In this document: positions 1-10,083 of the stretch, in pieces
Layout: each line of letters begins with the position of its first letter
How positions within the stretch are numbered: position 1 is the stretch's first letter
Origin: Hoplostethus atlanticus
Taxonomy: Eukaryota; Chordata; Actinopteri; Trachichthyiformes; Trachichthyidae
Length of the DNA stretch: 64,000 bases
Assembly (NCBI GenBank): GCA_034670405.1
Contig: JAXDDX010000002.1
Span: 992,001 to 1,056,000 of the forward strand
Reading direction: 5' to 3'
Notes under the pieces: generated by a model
Told to the model about the DNA's origin: nothing
Databases searched by the model: none
The model's input: the letters and a program-made list of their open reading frames with translations, nothing else
Made by a program: the position numbers and the translations under genes

Positions 1-29
1 TGTGATGAAAAGCAGTTTGAGTTGTGTAC

Positions 30-3000
30 CTCGTCACCCTGGACGACCTCATCTCCGTTCAGATCTCGGGCCTGGCTCGTCCTCTGGGCCAGCTCCCTCT
101 CGGCTGCTGCCAGCTCCTCCCTCGCTTCCTGCAGCTCCTCTGCCTTCGCCTCCTTCTTACGCATGATGATGGAGGCCTGCAACAGACAAATTCCAGAGGG
201 CATACAAACATGATAAAATGAGTGTCTGGTCAGTGACTTTTAACCCATGGGTGAGTGAATGTAGGCAACGCTAGGAGGTTCACAAGGAAAGAAATAACAG
301 CAATTGCCAACCCTGCCTTTCTGTTGCCAAAAAACTGACAGGCAACCCACCAAGGTATTGAACTTTTCTAACATAAATAAACATAGTAATGAATTAAACT
401 ACCTCTCAACTTCAACATCCTTTATCCAAAGCAAACACCCAAATGGACCACAAGACAAAGAAAGACAAAGAGAAGATGAAAGACATTAAGGAAAGGGAAT
501 AAAGACACCACCTGTTGCCTGAAAAGGGTCAGTTTGTCATCCATGGGGTCATTTCTCATCATCTTCTTCTCAATCAGCTGGTTTATCTGAGAATTGACGT
601 CCTTAATCTGTGAAAGTGTAAATGTTAGAAGACTCAGAGGCTACCAGAATAAATCTTCCAAATGGATGGTCTCTGATAAATGTATAAGGACATAAACACT
701 ACCACCACATCCTCATCATCACCTTGTTCTCCAGTTCCTGGAGGTCAGCCTGGCCCATGGCGGGCTCGGACACCACTTTCTGCAGGTATTGTACTGTGCG
801 CCTCTTACTCTCCAGCTCTTTAGGGAGTTTTTCAGAGACCATGTAGGAGTTGATCTTGATCTCCTCTTCCAGCCTCTTCATCAAGCCTGAGAGAGACAGA
901 GCTTTCACTTAGCTCTTTGATCAGGATAAATCAGTCTGATGGCCTTTCAAACACAATGAGGAACAGCTTACTTACCGGCTTTTAATACTCACTGAAGTAA
1001 AACAAACATCAAGTATGTTTTATACAAAGCCATTGAAAAAAAATATCAAATATCAAAATCAACATAAAATCAAGCTACCACCTTGTCTTTCATAGTCTTA
1101 TATAGGGTGAATACTTTTGGGCGCGCACACTATTGTGATAAATGAACTCACTTGTGCAGCTCCACCTCTGTTTGCATTGCATAGGTCATTTTGGAAACTG
1201 TAAATGTGTAAATCTCTCCTCTGGCTGAAGAGCCCAGCGCCAGATGAGAACAAAAACACCAAATTCCACATCAGATAAGCTCTCTTGGAGCACTTCAAAG
1301 ATCAGTAGAATTATAGGACCTTAATAGATGTGAGCCACTTAATTGAGAGATACCCTAACACAGTGTGTCCTTGAACTTCCATCCAGCTGTGGCAGCTACA
1401 GTGGACCATGGTTACTCACTCTCTGAATTGGCACCTGCTGCTGCCTGTTGCAGATCCTTCAACTGCTGCTGGGATCTCTGCAGTCTCTGCTCTGCCTGGA
1501 ACAGCTGAGCACATGCAAATGATAGCTCCATTAGTATAGTTAACACAGAATACCTAATAACATGTAATAACTAATTGTGTTTCGTTTATTTGGCATGCCT
1601 CAACAAATGTGTTTGAAAGTTACTTGTTCATCAAAGCTGGTGCTCCATGAACAACGTTCGAATGCCTAGCACTCACTATGAGTCTATGATATTTCCGGGT
1701 TTGAGGATGGACAAGTGCCTGATCATGTGCCTCTGATCATGTGCCTGTTAAAGTTTTTGTGAAACTGGTCTGGGGTTTGACAAGAAACAACAGAAACAAC
1801 CTGTTGTTTCTTGTCAAACAAGAAACAAGATCTGCAAGCTCTTACAGTGAGATGGACATTGTGAAGGAAAGACTACAGAGAAAAACTAGTCCCAACATGT
1901 GAGGTATTCAGGTACACAGTAAATTGCTTGACTGGTTTATGAGGGACATCAGTGTAATATACCACGATGAGCAAATGTGATGATAAACCGAAAGCAATCA
2001 TAGACAGTTACTTGGTTCTTCTGTTCTTGCTTCTGTTGAGTGAGAGACCCCTCTCTCTCCTTCTCCACACGGAGTTGTCTGGCTAGTTCCAGCATACGTT
2101 GGTGGGTGGACACTGACTCCACCTAGTGGATCGACAGGTTAATATGATAGCATACTAGGTGAGATATATATTACATTACATTACAGTCATTTAGCAGACG
2201 CTTTTATCCAAAGCGACTTACAATAAGTGCATTCAACATAGGTAGGCAAGAAAACTACTAGTCACCAGAAATCGTAAGTGCATTTCCTTCCTAAACAAGC
2301 AACTAAGAGCATAACTAGTGTTAAGGTAAGAGTGCAATAAGTTAGCAACCTACTGTATCTTAAACAAATGAGACAAATAAGAGAATCAAATAAACAAGAG
2401 CTAAGACAAATAAGTGAACCAAATAAGCAAGAGCTAAGACAAATAAGTGTATCAAATGAACAAGAGCCAATAAACAAGAGCTCAGACACATAATTGACGA
2501 CAAATAGGCATGGCTAAGAGGAAGAGTCAGGGTAGTGTTTCCTGAAGAGGTGGGTTTTCAGCCTGCGGCGAAAGATGGGCAGCGACTCTGCTGTCCTGAC
2601 ATCAGTGGGGAGTTCATTCCACCACTGCGGGGCCAGAACAGAGAAGAGCCGTGACCGTGTAGATCGGCCGCAGGGCCCTCTGAGCGACGGGGCAACCAGT
2701 CGCCTCGAGGCAGCAGAGCGAAGTGGTCGGGCGGGGGTGTAAGGCTTGACCATAGCCTGGAGGTAAGAAGGAGCTGTTCCTTTCACTGCCCTATAGGCTA
2801 GCACCAGGGTCTTGAACTGGATGCGAGCCGCTACAGGGAGCCAGTGTAGATATATATATGAGGTCATGCTTTCATTCCTCAGTGAATCCCAAAGACTCTC
2901 AGACATTATCAGAGGGTAGGAGTCTTTTTAGACAGTTTGCCTTACCCTCTTTTTCAGCCTCTCCACACGTTTGATTAGCTGGTCTTTCTCCTCCTCCATT

Positions 3001-4092
3001 GCACTAATATCCTAATGTTGGGGAGAAGATTGATGGTTTTATGGCATTGTATCAACGTAGCTTAACAAGTTGACAGATTCTATAACATAGGGTCAGTTGT
3101 AAAATCATGTCAATGTGTGACATCAATTTATACTGAGCAGAGCTTGCATCAAATAACTTTGAGAAGACAGCTACAGTTTTTACCCTCCTGATTTCTGCTG
3201 TGGAGAAGCCCGAAGTCCTCAGCTGCTCACACTCCTTGTGGTATGTCTTAAATCCTTCCACCAGCTCTTCATACTATAAAATCCACAGTATTAATGCTTA
3301 CACTCTTGCCATTTAGGTTGTTACCATTTTACATTCAAAAACCAGGAAAGGGACATGATGGACAGTATATGTAACACGCTGACACACCTGGTGATAGGTG
3401 TCATTGATGATATCTTCCTGCAGGAACTCTGCAGGCACCTCTAGCTTAACAAGAAAACGAGCCAAGTAAGCCCTCTTCTTCAGCTCTGGGACCCTCTGTA
3501 GGAGCCAGTGGAGGATGGGGTGGATCACAGGCTTATTGCCAGTCACCAGACCCTGTCTGAAACTGCTCCTGTATGAAATAAGAAGACAGAATGATGACAA
3601 CACCCAAAAGAAACTACTGGTGTGGTCTGCCTTAGCAACAACAATGAGTACTTACTCAAATGAGGAGGGGACTTTGAGTTCTTGCAGATTACACTAAATA
3701 CTTACACATCAGGAGGATTGCCAGGAGGCTTATATTTCAGCATCCCCAGCAGAGTAAACATTCTCTTTGCAGTCTGTTCAGGCATTTCTTCACGGATATC
3801 AATAGCTTGCTGGAAGGAATAAAGTCAATATAAGGACTCTTTTAAGATGCAGAACTTACACCTCAATCGTGTCTTCACGTTAGCTTTCAGAGTTATGATT
3901 ATCACACAGTCACGAGAGTCGGTGCAGTGGTTAAAGCCAGTCGCTCACCTTAGGGTCTATTTCAGCCAGAACATCATTTAGAATCTGCAGCAGTTGCATT
4001 GGTTCGAGGGAGTCAAACGTGATGAGGTTGAAGTTTTTCTTGAAGGGGTCTTTGCTAAGTTGTTCGACAATAAATTTCAGCTGTTCGCTCAT
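30..4092 (-). CDS. ift81: Intraflagellar transport protein 81, 5' part (residues 1-396)
   Basis: IFT81 is a core IFT-B subunit that pairs with IFT74; its N-terminal calponin-homology fold binds tubulin cargo for cilium building. Ten exons join in phase on the minus strand: 4092-3949, 3809-3706, 3568-3388, 3273-3184, 3011-2946, 2122-2012, 1504-1420, 886-723, 607-512 and 176-30, all with GT-AG borders. The start reads [12 protein letters not shown], and [15 protein letters not shown] and [20 protein letters not shown] are family hallmarks of the CH-like region (about residues 1-125). From residue 145 on the chain is charged coiled coil ([30 protein letters not shown]). The family length is about 675, so some 280 residues lie beyond the left edge. 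No frame breaks were found. The gene is divergent from bcr. Confidence 0.96.
1775..1819. repeat. Perfect 19-bp inverted repeat with 7-nt loop
   Basis: The arms at 1775-1793 and 1801-1819 are exact reverse complements (left arm GTTTGACAAGAAACAACAG), with loop AAACAAC. It lies in the ift81 intron at 1505-2011. The stem is too short for a typical miRNA precursor. Local template switching during replication is a simple origin. No function is implied. Confidence 0.9.
2172..2850 (-). mobile_element. 5'-truncated L2-like LINE (RT C-terminus and 3' tail)
   Basis: Read on the minus strand, the piece opens with [20 protein letters not shown] and ends near [14 protein letters not shown]. This is the C-terminal tail of the reverse transcriptase of L2/CR1-type fish LINEs. 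It is followed by a 3' untranslated part and the widespread fish tail (reverse complement of CATTTAGCAGACGC...), ending in a short TGTAA repeat. AGATATATAT stands on both sides (2162-2171 and 2848-2857) and may be a target-site duplication. Only the last quarter of the element or less is present, so it cannot move by itself. It sits inside the ift81 intron at 2123-2945. The clade assignment is by recall of the motif. Confidence 0.8.
2372..2470. repeat. Minisatellite of about 33-bp units inside the LINE 3' part
   Basis: About three imperfect units share the core AAGACAAATAAG and then AAATAARCAAGAGCT. The array lies in the untranslated part of the L2-like fragment and reads as a false repetitive minus-strand peptide rich in LICLSS. 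Confidence 0.7.
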
Positions 4093-4430
4093 CTTGAAAG
4101 CTTTGAAACGTGCTTGCTATGGCGAGTCTTGGTCCTCTTCTTTGCTGTATTAGCCAGCCAACGGGTTTAACTTAGCGCTGTATCGTCAGCTAACGTTAGC
4201 CAACAAACAACTCTAAAGGCCAAATTACTTGTTGGTGATCGGTTACAAGGTGGGGTCGGATAAAAAATATAAAGATAGAAAATATTCGGTGAAGACACGT
4301 TTATCAATATATCGTTTACGTTTGCTAATTAGTTAACCTTTCTACTAGTTAGCCGTTGTTGTCAAACTACGTCTTGGAAACCAGACACAAGCGTCGCGAG
4401 CTGGTTGCCAACAGGAAGTAACCTTGGAAA
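4093..4430 (-). promoter_or_regulatory. ift81: ift81 5' UTR and probable promoter
   Basis: This is the DNA just upstream of the ift81 start codon. It holds the 12-bp palindrome GCTAACGTTAGC (4189-4200), an AGGAAGT ETS-type core (4413-4419) and GGCAAC on the minus strand (4404-4409). GGCAAC is half of an RFX X-box, the element that drives many cilium genes, but no second half is present at proper spacing. The transcription start cannot be fixed from sequence. The call rests on position next to the first coding exon. Confidence 0.45.
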
Positions 4431-5500
4431 GTTCGTTCACGAGGGTAATTTTGCGTTAAAGATGCGCAATGTCTCATTTCGCTATCGTTTTACAGACACT
4501 GTGTGCATACAACGATAAAACTTAGTCCTGTGTTCTTTAACACCCCGTTTGGAATTAAATAAATGCAAATTAAAACAAGTAAATAAATATGGAACATTTA
4601 TTGAAATTAGTGCCGTTTGGAGGATTATATGTATGTCGAATTAAAGAGTGACTCCCAGCAATTCAAATAAAGTCTCGAGACATACTTTAAGGGGCATCTA
4701 CCTTTGCCAGTAAGCAAGGCCACGTTAAATTGCCATTTTCAATCATTCTGGGTGATTCTGTATCGTATGGAGGCAAGGTGTCTGCAAATGTCAAATTAAA
4801 TCTATGACCACTGTCGCCCCGGTAAAACAGAAACACCAGCAAACTGCAACATTTTTAAGACTTCTAAAACAGAATTTAAGACTAAAAATACTATACCCAG
4901 CTGTATTCAAAACCCTTTAAAATCTCGAATTTAGATTGAATATGCTTTAAGGTTTATGCAGTACCTATACATGCGTGCACCGCCTGTCAGCCTAAGTGAA
5001 CCTTTGAACCGCCAGATGGCGATATTTTCACAGGACAAAGAGTTCAAGTTGCAACACAATGAACTTTGTCAGGAACAGACACTTTTACAGAGCACGACTG
5101 AAGGGTACAACTGTGAGTGAAGGTGTGGCTAGGAGAAGAATTTCTTAGGTTTCAGGTAAGGGGTAAAGAAATCAACGCAAAAGTTTAGCATCCAACAAAG
5201 GATTGTTGTTGTGTTTGGGATGTCGGGACCTCGATTTCTACATAGTGCTCAACCACCTGACCTGCAACCAGTTTCAAGATCATCTTCCAGCATGTTCAAT
5301 TCATGTTCACCACGTCGTGGGACGGTGTAATGCCTTTACAGTGGTCTGTTTATCTCTATTATTTTATCCCTCTTGTTGTACACTCTTCCTCGGTAACTGA
5401 GATAAATCCACTCTCGACGTTGCCAGCTCTACCTGCAAAGCCCAGCTAGTAGTTTTGATTTAAAAATAGTACTTAAACGACTGCTCGTTGTTTTGATCCA
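4431..5500. other. Gap between ift81 and bcr
   Basis: I see no gene. The stretch is mostly AT-rich, with one CTCF-like site near 5.01 kb. It separates two divergent genes, so it probably carries promoter or enhancer elements for one or both. Confidence 0.5.
5009..5023. promoter_or_regulatory. CTCF-like motif between ift81 and bcr
   Basis: CCGCCAGATGGCGAT fits the CTCF core variant with CCAGATGGCG. It lies between two divergent genes. This is a motif match only; binding is inferred. Confidence 0.35.
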
Positions 5501-5967
5501 TTTTAAGTACAAGCACAGCCTAAATCACAGCCGCGTAGCCCCTCCTCCTTCTGCAGCAAGTATAACGCTGACGAGTAGCCAAACCCCAGAGTGCTGCGAG
5601 TCCGTCTCACATCAAGACACACAGAGGAGGATCTCCAGAGAACACAGCCACAGACAAGGATAACGTGAGGGGAATACTGAGACAATTTTCTTTTTAATTT
5701 TCTTGGACTTGAAAGGAATGAAGGAAAGGAACTTCTGATATTGCGTCAGTGGGATTGTTTCTTATGTTTGAGTAAAGACTGTAAACTGACCAGAAGGAAA
5801 GGAAAAGTTCCTATAGAGTGAGTCCCTTGTTACCATCTGCAAAAGAGCACGTTATTATAGCATATGGTAGCAATAATGGAAGCTTTGAGTTGTAGACAGT
5901 TATGTTCAAGTCATGCTTTAGAAATTGATATGTTTCTATTGTTAGTTGATTAAATACTTTCTGTCAG
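5500..5967 (+). promoter_or_regulatory. bcr: bcr 5' untranslated exon and short 5' UTR intron (proposed)
   Basis: A donor (ATAGA|GTGAGT, intron from 5818) pairs well with an acceptor (CTTTCTGTCAG, ending 5967) just ahead of AACAACAACAATGG, which carries the bcr start. This suggests a non-coding leader exon ending at 5817 and a 150-bp intron. The 5' end of the leader is not visible, and the left bound here is a guess. Confidence 0.4.
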
Positions 5968-5977
5968 AACAACAACA

Positions 5978-7314
5978 ATGGTGGAACCAGTGGGTTTTGT
6001 GGAAGCATGGAGAGCCCAGTTCCCTGAATCGGATCCCCCTTGCATGGAGCTGAACTCATTGGGGGACATTGAACAGGAACTGGACAAATGCAAGACATCT
6101 ATCAGGCACTTTGAGAAAGAAGTGAACAAGGAGCGCTTTCGGATGATCTACCTGCAGACTCTTCTCGCGAAGGAGAGGAAGTCTTACGATGGACAGCGAT
6201 GGGGCTTCAAGAGGACGCCCCAGATCAATGAAGGCGACCAGTCCAGTGGCCAAGACAGCCAGAGGTCCCACACAGACGCATCACTGGAGGAGCAGCAGCG
6301 AGGGGCTGGTGAGACCGGAAGGAGTAAACCGCATCCAGAGGGAGAGGTGGATGGTGTATCCCCAGCCAAACAGAGGGGTGGGATGTCACCTCTCACAGAT
6401 GTGCCCGATTCCCCAGTGGGCATGGGCTCAGTGGCGGTTCTGAGATCCAACTTTGAGCGCATCAAGCGAGCCAACTCTCACACAGCCGGGGATGGGAGAG
6501 GGTTGTCAGTAATGGGCAGTCCAGAGAGACCCTTCTACGTGAACATGGAGTACCATCACGAGAGAGGGCTGGTCAGAGTCAATGACAGGGAAGGTCTCGG
6601 ACAAGATCAGCACCCTTGGCTGCCAGGCCATGCAGATGGAGCGTAAACGGTCCCTGCACTCCCTCCCAGCGAACCTGTCAGCCGCCACAGGGGACATCAG
6701 CAAGTTTGTCCAGAGAGGCCGATCGGCTGAGGGGAGCTGCAGCTATAACGGGTCGTTCGATGACGTAGAGGTCAACCCACACTTCCTCAAAGACAGTGTT
6801 TACCGTTCCTCTGGGGGGAAGTCTGAGCGGCAGCCAGCGGACTGTCAGCCCTACACCAGTGTGTATGTTGGAGGGATGATGGCTGACGGCGACACCAGAG
6901 TTATCCACATTAGGGACCACAGTGTAGAGGAGGATCCACACCTCACCTGGCCAAGGCGCTCCTACTCACCTGGTAGCTTTGACGATGTAGGAGGTGGCTA
7001 CACGCCAGACTGCAGCTCCAACGAGAACCTAACATCCAGCGAGGAGGACTTCTCCTCGGGCCAGTCCAGCCACGTGTCCCCCAGTCCCACCACCTATCAG
7101 ATGTACAGGGAGAAAAGTCGCTCACCCTCCCAGCAGTCCTTTGACAGCAGCAGCCCCCCCACACCCCTGTCTCAGAAACGTCTGAAGCAGCAGGTGGTGG
7201 TGTCTGAGGCCTCCATCATCGGACTACGTAAAACAGGTCCCATCTGGCCCAGCGATGGGGACTCCCCCACATCCAGCAGGACGTCTCATGACAACAGTGT
7301 CCAAGGAGATCTGG
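5978..7314 (+). CDS. bcr: bcr exon 1: oligomerisation coil and phosphotyrosine region, with apparent frameshift
   Basis: Residues 1-75 hold the coiled coil that drives BCR tetramers ([19 protein letters not shown], then [13 protein letters not shown]). A serine-rich region follows. Tyr187 in YVNM fits the pYxN rule for Grb2 SH2 and corresponds to human Tyr177. Motifs TWPRRSYSP and [20 protein letters not shown] are almost identical to human. The reading frame shifts by one base at GAAGGTCTCGG: removing one G at 6593/6594 restores the conserved run into VSDKIS. The exon ends CTGG|GTAGGT in phase 1 and joins exon 2 to make Glu. The start has a good context (ACAATGG). Confidence 0.93.
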
Positions 7315-10028
7315 GTAGGTTTACAAGGAACACTACATAAGACAGATGCCCTCCCTACCCTTTCTTTTTTCGTTTGCAGGATTATAGACCCCAAAGTGTT
7401 CTGATGAGTAGAGATATGAAAGCTGAAGTACAAAATAGCACATTAAAGGCCCACTCTAATCACTCTGAAAGATGTCTGGGCTTGCCTTGGCTGACCTTGA
7501 TCCAGACTAAGCCAGTGATGTGTTAAATGCACCTGCAATCTCTCTAATGAATTCCTAATATTTTGACCCACTCTTATAAATCTCCCTAAAATGTATGCTG
7601 GAGCCAGGATTATTTTGCACTTTAAATGCACTGAACCCTTACAGCAACCCAGTGGTTTCATAGAAGAGTGCATGACTTGTTTTCTTGACCCTTTGTAAGC
7701 ATGCCTGCGATCTCTCTCTTTCTTTCTTTTTTTGCCCCCTTCTGCTCTTTGCCCGTTGAGTGCTGTAGCGCTCTTATAGAGATGCTCTGATTGAGACAGC
7801 GGGTGCCCCCCGGGCCTCCCAGTCGCTCAGCCCTGTCCACCCAGAGTGTTTTTGTGTCAGCACACATCAGTGTTGTTGTCCTTGGTGCAGAGTAATTAAC
7901 TTAAAGGGGTTTGTGTAGCGTGATAAATTTAGGGAAACTCTTTGTTACGGTAGGAAAAAGCCCTGACAACTCACTAAAAAAGAGGATAGAGGGCCTCAAA
8001 GTGTCACACGGCTTCCCATCAAAATTTCAGCCATCAGGGTTTCCTGTTGTTACGCGGGAACACAATAGGAGAATCACTCATCTAGAACGGGTATTGACAC
8101 GGTAACAATGTAACAATGTTAAGTGGGATAAAGAGAGTGGTCTTGGCAATTCGGTACTGTCAAGGACATAGGAGAGGAGGGAGTGAGGGTTCCTCTGCGA
8201 AAATGTTTAGCAAAGTGAACGATACACAAGGACATTTACTATTACTTCTTTATAGAACAGGGGAGTGGATTGATTCTGTGTATTTCATGCCAAATTGTCA
8301 ACCAACAGGATTGGCGTACAGACTCTTTGTAGATTTGGAGCCGAAAAATTGACTGCTTCTACCAAAAGTGTTATCCACCGTGGAGCAGATTAAGCAGATG
8401 ATCAGAATAGGCTGTTGTTATATAAGGTGATTGGGCCCAAAGCTCTTGACGCAAAGCATGCCATGAACAAGCAGCTAGTCTATGATATAATAAGCATGAA
8501 GAGTAAGCTAGCACGCCGCTCGCATGGCTGACACGTGCAAATCCATTCGATCTGGCTCTGCCTCATTCCACTATGCCATGTGTCGCACAATATCGCAAAC
8601 ACGCTGTCATGCGTTGCTGTTTTTTTTTTTGCTCCATTGTTTTCATGGACCGAGGCACATGTTGCTGAGGTAATGGCAGTGCTGCTTCGTGTGCACCATG
8701 CTTTGTGGATTAGCAGAAATCTGGATTTATTTTCTGATGTTATAATAATGTTACTGTGCACATTACTGGATCAGGACTTGGCCAGGGGCGCGGTTTGGAG
8801 GCAAGCCTCGCAATAAACCGCTCTCTGTTGTGGTTAGTGACTTCTGGAGAGTTTTCTTTTTTGTCGCATTTATTATAAAACACCACAACGTTCCCTAAAA
8901 TATATTAAGTCGGCCTAGTGACGCTAACTTTATGTCACTGTTGTAAAGGAGCTGTGTACCAGCTTAACACTGCAGCTATTAGGCTAAGCTTCACATAGAA
9001 TTCACATGTTTGCGGTTACGCCTACATGAGGCTTTACGCACATGGACCCCTGAACTTGGTGTGTATGCTTATGTTACACACTATATCTTTGTTTACCTTA
9101 AGGAATATCTGAATGGTGGAGCAGACAGCGGCATGGTGGCAGGGTCTGCCGAGGGAGATGGACAGACTGGACATAAACAAACCCGCTTATACTGCCACCA
9201 ACCCACTGCATCCCCCTAATCTCGGTGAAATGATCTAAAAGTGACACATCTCAAGGGTCTTTTTTTTTCTTCTATGAATAGAAGAATGAGTGTTGTCTCC
9301 TGCTTTCTGGTTATCTAGGCCAATTGTCAAGACTGGCTGTGAATAGAGCTGCTGATTAGCCGTAGGCCTTTAAGGAGGCCGACTCTCTGATGGCTCTATT
9401 TTGTCATAATTAATTATCATCATGACACTGACGTGCCCGTGGCCAGTCTTTTTGCTATGGCTGAAGGAGAGTGGGCGTGTAGACTTGTCTCATGGCTAAT
9501 GTATTACAGTGAGTGGATGAGGGCATAGGAGAGTAGGTGAAAGGCCAAAGGTGAAATGATAAATCTCCCATTAGTTTAATCGTAATCCCTGTGCAAAACC
9601 ACAGACTATTTTTTTTTCTTTGTGGATGCATATTAGTTGAGCCCGTGTCGGCCAGCCACTGGGCCCGCCTGGCACAGTTTCTGTAGGTAGACGGGTCTGC
9701 CTAGGGTGGTTTTGACCCACGGCTTTTTGGCACTAATGGAACGTGTCCGTCTGAAAGGTGATGAAGTCTGTCTGAATGTCTGGCTTCAGTTCAGGGGTTG
9801 GTACAACTTGCTGCCTCAGCAGGAATCAGAAAAAGTACTGGCCCACACTACTGGTTAATTGCAGACTCATGAATATTTGAGGTCCCTGAAGGAAGCCCAG
9901 ACAGGCTTATCATTGTACCTGGACATCAACATCTGAGGTTTAGTGGTTAAGGAAGAAAGAATTCAACCTCTCCCTTTCCTAGGATAAATGTAGGACTACG
10001 AGAGGAAGTGCTAGCAGCTCTCTAGGGC

Positions 10029-10083
<55 letters not shown>

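Noticed and set aside
22..221. Two overlapping plus-strand open frames
   Set aside because: They are antisense shadows of the last ift81 exon in the window (30-176).
2262..2489. Minus-strand repetitive peptide rich in LICLSS
   Set aside because: It comes from the minisatellite in the LINE 3' part and is not a protein.
3911..3941. A-box-like word next to ift81 exon 1 (GTGCAGTGGTTAAAGC)
   Set aside because: There is no B box at tRNA distance; the following bases are the exon's splice donor and coding sequence.
6184..6474. Minus-strand open frame of 96 codons
   Set aside because: Antisense to conserved bcr exon 1; no independent support.
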